Below are positions 1 through 9,173 of a stretch of 64,000 bases of DNA, one piece after another. The position numbers and the translations under genes were made by a program. Source of the stretch: an uncultured beta proteobacterium (lineage in GTDB: Bacteria > Pseudomonadota > Gammaproteobacteria > Burkholderiales > Burkholderiaceae_E); contig CAIZNI010000065.1 in NCBI GenBank assembly GCA_903934295.1, positions 59,183 to 123,182 on the forward strand, given 5' to 3'. Under the pieces are notes generated by a model. It saw nothing but the letters and a program-made list of their open reading frames with translations. It was not told where the DNA came from and did not search any database. How positions within the stretch are numbered: the stretch's first letter is position 1; each line of letters opens with the position of its first letter.

Positions 1-818
1 TGAACGAGGGCGGCGGGGTGGGATTGCTCAACGGCAAGCCGTTGACCAACAGCCTGCAGACCAGTGAAAAGGTCTCGCAGAGCTTCCAGCTTCAGGTGCG
101 CAATGCCGGTGGACACAGCGCGCTGCCGTCCCGGGACAACGCGATCTATCGCCTGGCCGACGCACTGGCAAAGCTGGCCCGCTTCGACTTCCCGGTCCAG
201 CTCAACGACACCACGCGCGAGTTCTTCCGGCGCTCAGCCGATGTGGTCGATCCGGAGCTGGGCAAGGACATGCGCGCCGCGATCGCGGCGCAGCCTGATC
301 CGGCGGCCCTGGCGCGGCTGTCGAACTCGCCGCGCTTCAACGCCCAGCTGCGCACCACGTGTGTGGCGACCATGCTGGGCGGGGGCCATGCGGTGAATGC
401 GCTCCCGCAGACGGCCAGGGCCACCGTGAACTGCCGCGTGCTGCCCGGACAGCCGATCGACGAGGTGCACCGGACCCTCATGCAGGTCGTGGCCGATTCG
501 CAGATCGCGGTGACCAGGGTCGGCGATGCGGTGCTCAGTCCGCCGTCGCCGCTGAATCCCGAGATCCTGCGCGCCGTCGAACGCCTGACGGCCGAGTTCT
601 GGCCCGGCATTCCGGTCATCCCGACAATGAGCGGCGGCGCCACCGACGGCAGCTACCTGCGCAACGCCGGCATTCCGACCTACGGCCATTCGGGACTCGC
701 GGGCGACATCAACGACAACCGCGCCCACGGCAAGGACGAGCGGGTGCTCGTCAAATCCTATTTCGACGGTCTGGAGTACCTGTACCGGCTGGTGAAGGCG
801 CTGTCGTCGGGCGGTTGA
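1..818 (+). CDS. M20 family metallopeptidase, C-terminal part (5' end outside window)
   Basis: The frame is open to the left edge, so the true start lies outside; about 271 residues are visible. They begin with NEGGG, the region that in M20 zinc peptidases carries the bridging metal ligands. A typical M20 dimerisation domain follows, starting near RNAGGHSALPSRDNA, and then the C-terminal half of the catalytic domain (MSGGATDGSYLRNAGIP). M20 enzymes hydrolyse peptide or amide bonds with a di-zinc centre; the substrate cannot be told from this part. The GTG at 18 is inside the conserved core and is not a real start. The family is clear; the specific activity is not. Confidence 0.85.
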   Translation, partial: NEGGGVGLLNGKPLTNSLQTSEKVSQSFQLQVRNAGGHSALPSRDNAIYRLADALAKLARFDFPVQLNDTTREFFRRSADVVDPELGKDMRAAIAAQPDPAALARLSNSPRFNAQLRTTCVATMLGGGHAVNALPQTARATVNCRVLPGQPIDEVHRTLMQVVADSQIAVTRVGDAVLSPPSPLNPEILRAVERLTAEFWPGIPVIPTMSGGATDGSYLRNAGIPTYGHSGLAGDINDNRAHGKDERVLVKSYFDGLEYLYRLVKALSSGG

Positions 819-904
819 TCATCGGGCGATCGGCGCGCGGATGATCCGCTGACCGCCTGCCCTGCGCGTGCCTGTCCTGCGGCCGCCCCGCCGCCGCCAT
901 CCCG

Positions 905-2398
905 TCAGAAGAGGCTGCCTTGCCCGTCATCCGCGACGGGCGCCGGGGCAGACCGGCTGCGCGTCTTTCTCTGCCCGGTGGGCGGCAGGCCGCTGCGCCG
1001 TGAGCCGTGTTTCTGCTGGATGGCGCCGGCCTCGTCGCGTGCGTGGGTGGTGCCGCGCAGGCCGTAGAGCCGCTCCTTGGCGAAGGCGAGGGCGCTGCGC
1101 TCCTCGACGATGGGGGCCGGATACGCGTCGGTGCCGAACTCGGGCACCCACTGGCGGACGAAATCGCCTTGCGGGTCGTGTTCCTGGGCCGGGCGGGTCG
1201 GCGAGTAGATCCGCAGGGTGTTGATGCCGGTGGTACCCGACTGCATCTGCATCTGGCTCCAGTGGATGCCGGGCTCGAAATCCAGGAATTGCCGCGCGAG
1301 AAACAGGCCGGGTTCGCGCCAGTGCAGCCACAGGTGGTAGGCGGCGAAACTGACGAGCATCGCCCGCATGCGGAAGTTCAGCCAGCCGGTGGCCACGAGC
1401 TGGCGCATGCAGGCGTCGACCATCGGAAAACCCGTGCGCCCCTCGCGCCAGGCCTGCAGGCGCTCGTGATCGATCGCGCGCAGGTCGGTGCCGTCGCCCG
1501 CGCGCAGGCCATCGGCGGTGCGCGCGAAGTTGCGCCATTCGATGGCCGGTTCGTCTTCCAGCTTCTGCATGAAGTGGCAGTGCCAGCGCAGCCGGCTGGC
1601 GAAGCCGCGCATCCCGTAGGCCATCTCGCGATCGCCGGTGTCGGCGATGGCGGTCTCGGTGGCCTGGTGCACCGTGCGCATCGAGACGGTGCCGAAGGCG
1701 AGGTGTTCCGAGAGGCGACTGCAGCCGGTCTGGGCGGTCAGGGGGCTGGACAGGTTGCGCCGATAGCCGAGCGCCCGGTGACCCAGGAAGCTGGCGAGCA
1801 CTGTCCGCCCCGCCGACTCGCCGCCCGGCGGCGTGTCGGGCGCGTCGGCCACGCCGAGCGCTCGCAGCGTGGGCAGTTCGGTGGGCATTGAAGCCGGCGA
1901 AAACCCCGCCGCCGCGCGAAACCCCGCGGGTTCGGGCAGGCAGGGCGCGTTCATTCGCTGCTGCCACCGGCCGGCCCAGCCGCGTCGATCCTTCAGGCAC
2001 CGCACCACGCCGGTCTGGGCGAACTCGGTCCACGTCACGCCCTGCGCGGTGCACCAGCGCGCGACCGACTTGTCGCGCTCATAGCTCCAGCCGGCGCCGG
2101 TCTCCTCGTGGCTGAGCAGTTGCGAATAGGCGAACTCGCACCGCAGGCCGGCGAGCACCTCGACCGCATCGCCGACGCGCACCAGCAGCGCCAGACCGCG
2201 GGCGGCGAGGGCGTCGCGCAGCGGCACCAGGCATTTCATCAGCCAGGCCACGTGGCGGGGATGGCACTCCGGACTGGTCAGCCAGGCCGGTTCAACGATG
2301 AACACCGCCAGCGCGGCCTCGCACTGCGCAGCGGCGATCAGCGGCGCATGGTCGGCCACGCGCAGATCGCGTTTGAACCAGACGAGCGCGGCGGTCAT
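905..2398 (-). CDS. Deoxyribodipyrimidine photolyase / cryptochrome-family flavoprotein
   Basis: A 497-residue protein of usual photolyase length. Residues 1-130 form the alpha/beta antenna domain ([17 protein letters not shown] at the N-terminus). The C-terminal half is the helical FAD-binding domain with [26 protein letters not shown] and the [10 protein letters not shown] stretch. Photolyases use blue light and FADH- to split UV-induced pyrimidine dimers; some relatives are light sensors. The open frame continues about 270 codons upstream, but homology begins at this ATG. Its ATGA overlaps the stop of the CIA30-like gene, so the two are translationally coupled. Whether it acts on CPD or 6-4 lesions, or is a cryptochrome, cannot be settled by eye. 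Confidence 0.9.
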   Translation of the reverse strand: MTAALVWFKRDLRVADHAPLIAAAQCEAALAVFIVEPAWLTSPECHPRHVAWLMKCLVPLRDALAARGLALLVRVGDAVEVLAGLRCEFAYSQLLSHEETGAGWSYERDKSVARWCTAQGVTWTEFAQTGVVRCLKDRRGWAGRWQQRMNAPCLPEPAGFRAAAGFSPASMPTELPTLRALGVADAPDTPPGGESAGRTVLASFLGHRALGYRRNLSSPLTAQTGCSRLSEHLAFGTVSMRTVHQATETAIADTGDREMAYGMRGFASRLRWHCHFMQKLEDEPAIEWRNFARTADGLRAGDGTDLRAIDHERLQAWREGRTGFPMVDACMRQLVATGWLNFRMRAMLVSFAAYHLWLHWREPGLFLARQFLDFEPGIHWSQMQMQSGTTGINTLRIYSPTRPAQEHDPQGDFVRQWVPEFGTDAYPAPIVEERSALAFAKERLYGLRGTTHARDEAGAIQQKHGSRRSGLPPTGQRKTRSRSAPAPVADDGQGSLF

Positions 2399-2925
2399 CG
2401 CTGAAGCGGGGTACCCGTCGCGTCGGTGCCGATCAGGCTGATGTGACGAACCTCGAGTGCGAACGGCCCTGCCTGCCGGTCGGCGATCATGAGGCCGACC
2501 TGGCGGATGGCTGCCGGGTCGAGTGCCGGCGCGCCGGCCACCTCGCGGCCGCGGAAGGTGGCGCGAAAGGCCGCGAGCGGCAGGTGCAGCGTCTGCCAGC
2601 CTGGGCTCGCCGGGGTGAAGCCGAACTGGTAATTCAGGCTGTCGAAACCGTCGTCGGTCAGCAGGCTCAGCTTGAACGAGGGGCCGCTGCCGCGAACCTC
2701 GATCAAGCAGGTGGTCGCGCCGGCCAGGCCCCGCTCGCCTGGGTTCGAGCGCACCGAGGCGAAGCCGCCGTTGCGCGCCAGCGAAACCTCGCCCTCGAAG
2801 ACCGCATGGCCGTTCGGATCGAAGCGCAGGCGACTTTGCGAAACGCCGCCCATGACGCGATCGTCGATGGCCTGCCATGCCTTGACGGCAGCGGGGTCGG
2901 CGAAGTCGAAAAGCTGTTTGTGCAT
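2395..2925 (-). CDS. CIA30-family (complex I intermediate-associated) protein
   Basis: 176 residues with the CIA30 pattern near the N-terminus ([11 protein letters not shown]), followed by a beta-rich galactose-binding-like fold ([29 protein letters not shown]). The mitochondrial relative NDUFAF1 helps assemble respiratory complex I, but the bacterial role is not established and many members are called NADH:ubiquinone oxidoreductase accessory proteins without proof. No signal peptide is visible. It is the first gene of a two-gene unit and overlaps the photolyase start by four bases, so a link to flavin or light stress is possible but only inferred from context. Confidence 0.8.
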   Translation of the reverse strand: MHKQLFDFADPAAVKAWQAIDDRVMGGVSQSRLRFDPNGHAVFEGEVSLARNGGFASVRSNPGERGLAGATTCLIEVRGSGPSFKLSLLTDDGFDSLNYQFGFTPASPGWQTLHLPLAAFRATFRGREVAGAPALDPAAIRQVGLMIADRQAGPFALEVRHISLIGTDATGTPLQR

Positions 2926-3196
2926 GGGGGGCAGAGGCGGTTCGGGTTGGCCGCCGTCGTAGCGTCAGCCAACGGCATGAAGAGCCGGGATTGTGAGTCA
3001 TGTGGCGCTTTCGCGCCTTTTGGGCCCAACCCCGCCCGGGTTGATACCGGGGTTCGTGGTCGAGAGGTCGATGGTGAGGTGCTGCGCGCCGACCCGGATC
3101 CCGGACCGCTGCTGTCCGGGATCCGCCTGATCCGATTGTCCGCCGGGTCGACGGCGTAATACAGTTGGGCCGTCTTCGCGGCTGGCTGACCGCACA

Positions 3197-3664
3197 GTGG
3201 CGCAATTCGTCCCGCCGCTCTGCCAGCCGAAAGCATCGACCGGCCGCGCCGAATGGTCATTGATTTCCGGAGAACGCCATGTCTTGCCTCCTGCGCCTCA
3301 CCCCGGCAGCTCCTTCAACGTGTTTGTGCACAGTCCCGAACTCGGCGAAGACCTCCGGAAGGTGGGCAGCTACCGCTGCTTCAAGAGCACCCTCGGCCGC
3401 AGCCTCAGCGAACGGGCGATCCTGGTGACCGCCCGCTACTGGAGGGCGCGGTACGAATGGCATGCGCCTCACCGGCTGGCGCTGCAGGCCGGTCTGGATC
3501 CGAAAATTGCCGCGGACTTTGCGCAAGGGTGCCGGCCCGCCGGCATGAAGCCGGATGAAGCGGCGGTCTACACCGTCAACCATGAGCGGCATCACGACAA
3601 GCGGGTGAGCGCCGTCTGGACCGGTGTTCCTGAAAGGCTCGCGAGCCAGCGGGGCGCGCGATGA
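3197..3664 (+). pseudogene. Carboxymuconolactone decarboxylase-family remnant
   Basis: The middle of this frame (about 3300-3570) matches the CMD family strongly: FNVFVHSPELGEDLRKVGS, SERAILVTARYWRARYEWH, ALQAGLDPKIAADFAQG and RPAGMKPDEAAVYT. The N-terminal 35-40 residues look random, and the C-terminal part is cut at about GVPERLASQRGAR. The roughly 40-50 residues that normally complete the helical core are absent; the frame instead stops inside the ATGA that starts the next gene. An ATG at 3279 with a good ribosome binding site is out of frame with the domain. This looks like a gene shortened at both ends, though a divergent short protein cannot be excluded. Confidence 0.55.
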
Positions 3665-4557
3665 GGCGATATTCGATCCGGGCGGGTGTACTGCAGGTCG
3701 AGGTCCTCGAGCACGGCTCACCCCACGGCTGGCCTTGCGTCATGGGTCACGGCTTTCCCTACGACGTGCATACTTACGACGAGACTGCCCAACTGCTGGC
3801 GCAGGCTGGCGCGCGGGTGATCGTCCCCTGGCTGCGCGGTTTCGGGCCGACCCGGTTCCTGTCGCCCGACACGCCGCGCTCGGGCGAGCAGGCGGTGCTC
3901 GGCGCCGATCTGCTCGCGTTGCTCGATGCGCTGCAGATCGAGCGTGCGGTGCTGGGCGGCTACGACTGGGGCGGTCGCGCCTGCTGCGTGGTGTCGGCCC
4001 TGTGGCCGCAGCGGGTGGTCGCGCTGGTGTCGGCCAACACCTACAACATTCAGAACATCGCGCGCGCGATGGAGCCGGCAGCCACCGCCGCCGAGGAGGC
4101 GGCGCTCTGGTACCAGTACTACTTCCAGTGCGAACGCGGCCAGCGCGGCCTGGCCCGCAATCGTCAGGACATCGCGCGCCAGCTGTGGCGGATGTGGTCG
4201 CCGACCTGGGCCTTCGACGAAGAGACGTTTCTGCGCAGCGCGCCGGCGTTCGACAACCCGGATTTCGTCGAGGTGGTGATCCACTCGTATCGGCATCGTT
4301 TCGGGGCGGTGCCCGGCGACCCGTCGGTGGCCGACATCGAGGCGCGGCTGGCGGCGCAGCCGGTGATCACCGTGCCTGCGGTCACCCTCGACGGCACGGC
4401 CGATGGCTTGCGCACCGACACCACCAGCGGTGCGCCGAAGTTCACCGGTCCGCATGAGCACCGGTTCCTCGCGGGCTGCGGTCACAACCCGCCCCAGGAG
4501 CGTGCGCGCGAGTGGGCCGATGCGGTGTTGCGGGCGCGGGAGCTGGCGGGGCTCTGA
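3661..4557 (+). CDS. Alpha/beta hydrolase, epoxide hydrolase/haloalkane dehalogenase-like
   Basis: 298 residues with the alpha/beta-hydrolase order. The oxyanion region is HGFPYD (30-35). The nucleophile elbow GYDWGG places Asp102 where serine hydrolases carry Ser, as in epoxide hydrolases and dehalogenases. A C-terminal GCGHNPPQE supplies the catalytic His. A cap domain lies between. Such enzymes open epoxides or release halide through an Asp-ester intermediate; the substrate is unknown. No signal peptide is seen, so it is cytoplasmic. The ATG overlaps the stop of the upstream CMD remnant, implying both were once one transcript. It is convergent with the nitroreductase gene. Confidence 0.85.
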   Translation: MRRYSIRAGVLQVEVLEHGSPHGWPCVMGHGFPYDVHTYDETAQLLAQAGARVIVPWLRGFGPTRFLSPDTPRSGEQAVLGADLLALLDALQIERAVLGGYDWGGRACCVVSALWPQRVVALVSANTYNIQNIARAMEPAATAAEEAALWYQYYFQCERGQRGLARNRQDIARQLWRMWSPTWAFDEETFLRSAPAFDNPDFVEVVIHSYRHRFGAVPGDPSVADIEARLAAQPVITVPAVTLDGTADGLRTDTTSGAPKFTGPHEHRFLAGCGHNPPQERAREWADAVLRARELAGL

Positions 4558-4596
4558 CGCCGCCGCCTTTCGGCTCAGCCGCAGCCGCTGGGCTGA

Positions 4597-5274
4597 TCAG
4601 TCAGCGAAGCCGACGAAAACCACCGCTTCGTCGATCGACTTGCGCTGCGAGACGACGGCGTTCGCCGGGAATGTCTCGTCCGGCCAGCCCATCGCGATGC
4701 AGGTCTGGATCACCTGATCGTCGGGGATGCCGGCCTGCTCGCGCACGACCGGCGACTGCATGATGCCCTGACTGTTGATGACGCAGCCCAGCCCGCGTGA
4801 CCAGGCGGCATTGACGATGCAGTTGACCACGCCGCCGCAGTCGAAGGGGGCGATGTCGCCGCCCTGGATCGAGCGGTCGTAGGTCACCACGATCGACACC
4901 GGCGCGCCGAACTGGCGAAAGCCGCGCAGGATCCAGTCCTGGCGTTTCTCCTTGTTGTCGCGCTCGATGCCCATCGCGGCAAACAGCTGCTTGGCGATGC
5001 CGATCTGGCGCTCGCGGTGCGCGCCGTCATAGCCCGGACCCATGCGGAATTCGCGCGAGTCGGGCACGCCGGCCAGATTGCGCTCCACATTGCCCTGACG
5101 GATGCGGTCGAGCACCTCGCCGGTGACCACATAGAAATTCCAGGGCTGCGTGTTCAGCGAGGTCGGCGCACGCATCGCGAGCTCGAGCACCTCGCGGATC
5201 AGCGCCTTGGGTACCGGCTTGTTCAGGTATCCCCGGATGCTCCGGCGTCCCTGGACGACTTCATCGAATTCCAT
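4597..5274 (-). CDS. Nitroreductase-family FMN oxidoreductase
   Basis: 225 residues, normal for the family. The N-terminal RRSIRGYLNKPVPK and APTSLNTQPWNFYVVTGE segments are the FMN-phosphate and flavin-ring contacts of nitroreductases, and GLGCVINSQG plus IAMGWPDETFPAN form the C-terminal core. These homodimeric enzymes use NAD(P)H to reduce nitroaromatics, quinones or other electron acceptors. No secretion signal is seen. It is a single minus-strand gene, convergent with the hydrolase on its left and followed at 5275-5375 by a short spacer with no obvious signal. The physiological substrate cannot be read from the sequence. Confidence 0.88.
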   Translation of the reverse strand: MEFDEVVQGRRSIRGYLNKPVPKALIREVLELAMRAPTSLNTQPWNFYVVTGEVLDRIRQGNVERNLAGVPDSREFRMGPGYDGAHRERQIGIAKQLFAAMGIERDNKEKRQDWILRGFRQFGAPVSIVVTYDRSIQGGDIAPFDCGGVVNCIVNAAWSRGLGCVINSQGIMQSPVVREQAGIPDDQVIQTCIAMGWPDETFPANAVVSQRKSIDEAVVFVGFAD

Positions 5275-5375
5275 GGCTGTCTTTCATTGGGTGGTGCGGG
5301 TGTCGATCGGTGGGAAGCGCGCGCCGTCGTGGCGCGCGCCGATCCGACCGGCATCATCCGCCAAACCGGCGGGCG

Positions 5376-6125
5376 CTACTTTCCGAAAACCGATCGCAGC
5401 AGCTCCGTGGTCCGCGCGACCGGGTTGCTGCGAATCTTCTTCTCTTCCTCGGCGACCATCCGGAACAGGCCGTCCAGGGACTGGTTGGTCACATAGTCGT
5501 CGAGGTCCAGGGACTGCTTGCTCACCAGCGGCAGGCTCTCGTAGCGGCCCATGAGCGCCTGGTAGGCACGGGTCGCGCCGACTTCGCCGACCTTCTTCGA
5601 GACGACCGGCTTGAAGGCGGCGTAGAGGCTGTCGCGGGTCTTGCGGCTGAAATAGTCGGTGGCGGCGGTATCGCCGCCGGTGAGGATGCCGCGCGCATCG
5701 GCCAGCGTCATGCTCCGGATCGCGTCGCCGAAATAGCGGGCCGCCAGCGGGGCGGCGGCCTCGGCGGCGCGGTTCATGCTGAGGATGAACTCGTCGACCT
5801 GTTTCTGGTAGCCGGCCATTCGGGCCATGTCGGCCACCTTGCGGATCTTCTCGGGCATCAGGATCTTCACTGCCTCGTTGCCGAAGTAGCCGTCGACCCG
5901 CGAGAGGTCCTTCACCGCCCGCTCGGTGGCGACCGCCAGTGCTTCCTTGATGCCGGACGCGGTCTGGCGATCCTCGGGTGCGCTCGCTGCGCTGGCGGGC
6001 GCCGTCGCGGCGCGCGGCGGTGCGAGGCTGCCGGCGCCCTTCATCAGGTCATCGAGTCGGGGCAGTTGCGCCGATGCGCTGCAGGCGAACAGGCAACCGA
6101 TGGCCAGTGACAGTGTGCGTTTCAT
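5376..6125 (-). CDS. DUF4197 family exported protein
   Basis: 249 residues. I start it at the ATG encoding MKRTLSLAIGCLFACSASAQ, which gives a clean Sec signal peptide cut after SASAQ; the frame is open further upstream but without family similarity. The mature part is the helical DUF4197 domain (GIKEALAVATERAVKDLS, DGYFGNEAVKILMPE, TDYFSRKTRDSLYAAF, DDYVTNQSLDGLF). The family is widespread in proteobacteria and its function is unknown. It is expected in the periplasm. The gene stands alone and is divergent from the enoyl-CoA hydratase gene, sharing a 230-bp upstream region with it. Confidence 0.85.
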   Translation of the reverse strand: MKRTLSLAIGCLFACSASAQLPRLDDLMKGAGSLAPPRAATAPASAASAPEDRQTASGIKEALAVATERAVKDLSRVDGYFGNEAVKILMPEKIRKVADMARMAGYQKQVDEFILSMNRAAEAAAPLAARYFGDAIRSMTLADARGILTGGDTAATDYFSRKTRDSLYAAFKPVVSKKVGEVGATRAYQALMGRYESLPLVSKQSLDLDDYVTNQSLDGLFRMVAEEEKKIRSNPVARTTELLRSVFGK

Positions 6126-6355
6126 GTCGATGCTCCGGGTGATGGGTAAGCCTGGCTCAGCACCGGGCCCGGGTGGAGGATGCCACGAGTCGAGCCGGTC
6201 GATCCGGGCTTGAGACGGCACGGTTCCCGGGTTCCGGTTGCTGGAGGCGAACCGCCGTCGGCAGGCTGCGCTGCCGTTATGCTGATCGCCGGGTGCCAGA
6301 CGGATGGCACCGGATTTTCCCAGGGCTCGACACCCGCTCAAGGAGCATCACCGAC

Positions 6356-7207
6356 ATGAACGACGCCGATTCGATCGACGGGGCAACGCGGGACATCCGC
6401 GCTTTCAGGAAGTCCACGCTGACGCTCGAGGGAGCGGTGGCGTGTTTCGAGATGACGGATGCGGCGAGTCGCAACGCGATGTCTCCGGAGTTGAAGGAAG
6501 ATCTCGAGGAACTGGTCGGCCTGGTCGGATCCACCGATCGGATCCGGGCCCTGGTCATCACCGGCTCGCCGGGGGTCTTCTGCGCGGGGGGCGACCTGAA
6601 GGGCCTGACCGCGAACCGGCATCCGGACGGCTCGCCGGTGCGCGATGTCGAAGGCATCCGACAGCGCATGACCCGCAGCCATCAGTGGTTCGAGCGGCTC
6701 TTCAATCTCGAGGTGCCGGTGATTGCCGCGGTCGACGGCCCGGCCTTCGGCGCGGGCTTTTCGTTGGCCCTGGCCTGCGATTACATCGTCGCCTCACCGC
6801 GTGCCAGCTTCTGCATGGCCTTCAACCGGATCGGGGCGATTCCCGACCTCGCAGCGCTTTACCTGCTGCCGCGCATGATCGGATTGCGTCGGGCCAAGGA
6901 CATCATGATGAGCGCCCGTGTGGTCGGTGTGGAGGAAGCGCTCGGTCTGGGCCTGGTGCATTCGATCCACCCCGCCGAGGCGGTGCGCGGCGTGGCGATG
7001 GCCATGGCGCACAAATTTGTTCAGGGCTCGGCGCAGTCGCTTGCGCTGACCAAGCTCTACACGAACCAGTCGCTGGAGACGGACTACGCGACGATGGCGC
7101 GCCTCGAGGGCGTCGCGCAGGCGACCTGCCTGAACAGCGACTATTTTTTCGAGGCGGTGGCGCGATTCATGGACCGCCAGCCGGCCCGGTTCAACTGGGA
7201 TGCCTGA
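6356..7207 (+). CDS. Enoyl-CoA hydratase/isomerase-family protein
   Basis: 283 residues of the crotonase superfamily. ALVITGSPGVFCAGGDLKG carries the first oxyanion-hole segment, and VIAAVDGPAFGAGFSLALA is the second, with the GPAFGAG turn. FNRIGAIPDLAALYLLP places an Asp where hydratases or isomerases have a catalytic acidic residue (IPD), closer to isomerase or hydratase variants than to textbook EchA. The start at 6356 follows an AAGGAG ribosome binding site; the upstream open frame has no similarity. Its acyl-CoA substrate is unknown. A 13-base-loop hairpin follows the stop. Confidence 0.85.
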   Translation: MNDADSIDGATRDIRAFRKSTLTLEGAVACFEMTDAASRNAMSPELKEDLEELVGLVGSTDRIRALVITGSPGVFCAGGDLKGLTANRHPDGSPVRDVEGIRQRMTRSHQWFERLFNLEVPVIAAVDGPAFGAGFSLALACDYIVASPRASFCMAFNRIGAIPDLAALYLLPRMIGLRRAKDIMMSARVVGVEEALGLGLVHSIHPAEAVRGVAMAMAHKFVQGSAQSLALTKLYTNQSLETDYATMARLEGVAQATCLNSDYFFEAVARFMDRQPARFNWDA

Positions 7208-7208
7208 G

Positions 7209-7237
7209 CGGCTCGCACCGGCGGGCGTCGCGAGCCG
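7209..7237. terminator. Hairpin between convergent genes
   Basis: CGGCTCGC (7209-7216) and GCGAGCCG (7230-7237) form a perfect 8-bp stem with a 13-base loop. It sits in the 39-bp gap between the stops of the enoyl-CoA hydratase and the minus-strand amidohydrolase, the usual place for a bidirectional terminator. There is no clear T-run on either side, so its activity is inferred. Confidence 0.4.
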
Positions 7238-7246
7238 ATCGCGTCG

Positions 7247-8905
7247 TTACTGCCGGTGCCGCAGCACCTTGCCGGCGCGCACCCCGGTGTGCTGGCCATC
7301 GAGCACATTGATCTGACCGTTGACGATGGTGGCGTGGTAGCCGGTCGAGCGCTGGCTGAAGCGTCGGGCGCCACCGGGCAGGTCATGAACCATTTCCGGA
7401 TGGCGCTCGGCGACTTTCGCCGCGTCGAACACGTTCACATCGGCCCGCATCCCCACCGCCAGCGTGCCGCGATCCTGGAGCCCGATCACGCGGGCCGGCC
7501 GCGAGGTCATCCGCTCGATCGCCTGTTCGAGGGTGAAGAACCCGCGCTCGCGCACCCAGTACGACAGCATGAAGGTCGCCCAGCCGGCATCCATCACCTG
7601 CGACACATGCGCGCCCGAATCGCCCAGGCTGGGGAAGCAGTTGTCGCTCTTGAACAGGTGGGCCAGCGCCTCGATGTCCGGGTTGAACATGCGCAGGGTG
7701 AACAGTGCCTTGCCCTGCGTCTCGCGCGAGACGCGCAGGAAGGTCTCGGCCCAGTGCTCGCCGCGCGCCCGGGCCATCGCGACCAGGCTGGTTGCCTCGC
7801 CGCCGGCGTAGTCGGGCGAGGCGCCGGTGCCCATGTAGAACACCCGTTCGACCGGCGTTCCCAGGTTTTCCTTGAAGCCGTTGTTGCGGGCCTCCTCGAT
7901 CATCGCGTCCAGCGTCTGCGGATCGTCCAGCGCGGCCAGCCGGTCGGTCAGGCTTGTCATGCGCTGCACCCGGCCCCAGGCGGCGCCGCGCACCGGCAGC
8001 GAGGCCTGCAGCCCGTAGATCATGCCCGAGCCGCGCACCTGGGTGATCGCGGTGATGTCGCGGCCGACGCAGATCTCCTCGAGCGCGGTGCGCCGCTGCG
8101 CGGCCAGCGCCAGATCACCGCCGCCGGCGCCATAGCTGCACAGCACGCGGCCGGCGGTAGCGTCGGCAATGTTGCGAAGCAGCGAGAGTTCGGCGCCCAC
8201 CGCCTGCACCAGGCCGTTGCGCTGCGCGACCGCGCGCGAGATCTCGATGAGCTCCGACTCGTCGGCGAAGGTGCCCGGAATCGCGCGACCATCGGGGAGG
8301 GTGTGCATCGCGAAGCGGTTCATCGAGAAGCCGACCGCGCCGGCATCGATCGATTTCGCCACCACCTCGGTCATGCGGCGCAGTTCCTCCGGTGTCGCCT
8401 GTTCCTCGACCGCCCGCTCGCCCATCACATAGAAGCGCACCGCGCTGTGGCCGACCAGGCCGGCGATGTTGATGCCGGGTTGGATTTTTTCGATGGCATC
8501 GAGGTAGCCGCCGTAATCTTCCCAGGTCCAGGGCAGGCCGGTCAGGATCGCGTTGCGCGGAATGTCCTCGACCGTCTCCATCATGCTGGCCAGCAACTCG
8601 CGGTCGGTCGACCGGCAGGGTGCGAAGGTCACGCCGCAGTTGCCCAGCAGCGCGGTGGTCACGCCGTGCCAGCTGACCGGCGTGCAGTCCGGGTCCCAGC
8701 CGATCTGTGCATCGAAATGGGTGTGGATGTCGACGAAGCCGGGCGTCACCGTCAGGCCCTGCGCGTCGATCTCGCGGTGGCCCTGTCCGGATACCTTGCC
8801 CACTGCGGTGATCACACCGCCTTCGATGCCGAGGTCGCCGGTGGTGGCGTCCCGTCCGGTCCCGTCGACGAGCGTGCCGCCGCGAATCACGAGGTCATAG
8901 GCCAT
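7247..8905 (-). CDS. D-aminoacylase-type amidohydrolase (N-acyl-D-amino-acid deacylase family)
   Basis: 552 residues. The N-terminal beta-sandwich (YDLVIRGGTLVDGTG) is followed by the TIM-barrel metal motif HTHFDAQIGWDP (His61, His63). SLGDSGAHVSQVMDAG and LTLEQAIERMTSRPARVIGL-type segments mark the C-terminal barrel. The family includes D-aminoacylases and dihydroorotase-like enzymes that use one or two zinc ions to cleave N-acyl or cyclic amide bonds. The start has a good AGGAG eight bases upstream. The gene is divergent from a second, clearly related amidohydrolase at 9174, and the pair probably acts on related amides. True substrates are unknown. Confidence 0.87.
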   Translation of the reverse strand: MAYDLVIRGGTLVDGTGRDATTGDLGIEGGVITAVGKVSGQGHREIDAQGLTVTPGFVDIHTHFDAQIGWDPDCTPVSWHGVTTALLGNCGVTFAPCRSTDRELLASMMETVEDIPRNAILTGLPWTWEDYGGYLDAIEKIQPGINIAGLVGHSAVRFYVMGERAVEEQATPEELRRMTEVVAKSIDAGAVGFSMNRFAMHTLPDGRAIPGTFADESELIEISRAVAQRNGLVQAVGAELSLLRNIADATAGRVLCSYGAGGGDLALAAQRRTALEEICVGRDITAITQVRGSGMIYGLQASLPVRGAAWGRVQRMTSLTDRLAALDDPQTLDAMIEEARNNGFKENLGTPVERVFYMGTGASPDYAGGEATSLVAMARARGEHWAETFLRVSRETQGKALFTLRMFNPDIEALAHLFKSDNCFPSLGDSGAHVSQVMDAGWATFMLSYWVRERGFFTLEQAIERMTSRPARVIGLQDRGTLAVGMRADVNVFDAAKVAERHPEMVHDLPGGARRFSQRSTGYHATIVNGQINVLDGQHTGVRAGKVLRHRQ

Positions 8906-9173
8906 GGTTTTTCTCCTGGGGGTGTGTGCTGGGGGTGGCGAGTCGAATGCAGCAGGCAGTTTCCCATCGTTCGCCCGAGTGCGCGCGATCCGGCAGCGCA
9001 GGCGCGCGGCATTTGGGTCCTGAAATGGAGTCCGATGGGTTCGAAAATGCGCTGTCGGCGCGCCGCCGGGCCTCGCGCCGGGCTGGCGCCCGCGACACGC
9101 GGGGCTGGACGCATTGACGGGGGTGTTTCCTTGTGTGAGCGTAGCCGCAGACCAGTTCAGCGGGGAGACGGCA

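Noticed and set aside
2926..3196. Gene in the 271-bp gap upstream of the CIA30 gene
   Set aside because: Frames here have no family similarity or good ribosome binding site; treated as non-coding upstream sequence.
8906..9173. Regulator gene or riboswitch between the divergent amidohydrolases
   Set aside because: No convincing frame, conserved RNA structure or operator was seen; probably only the divergent promoters.
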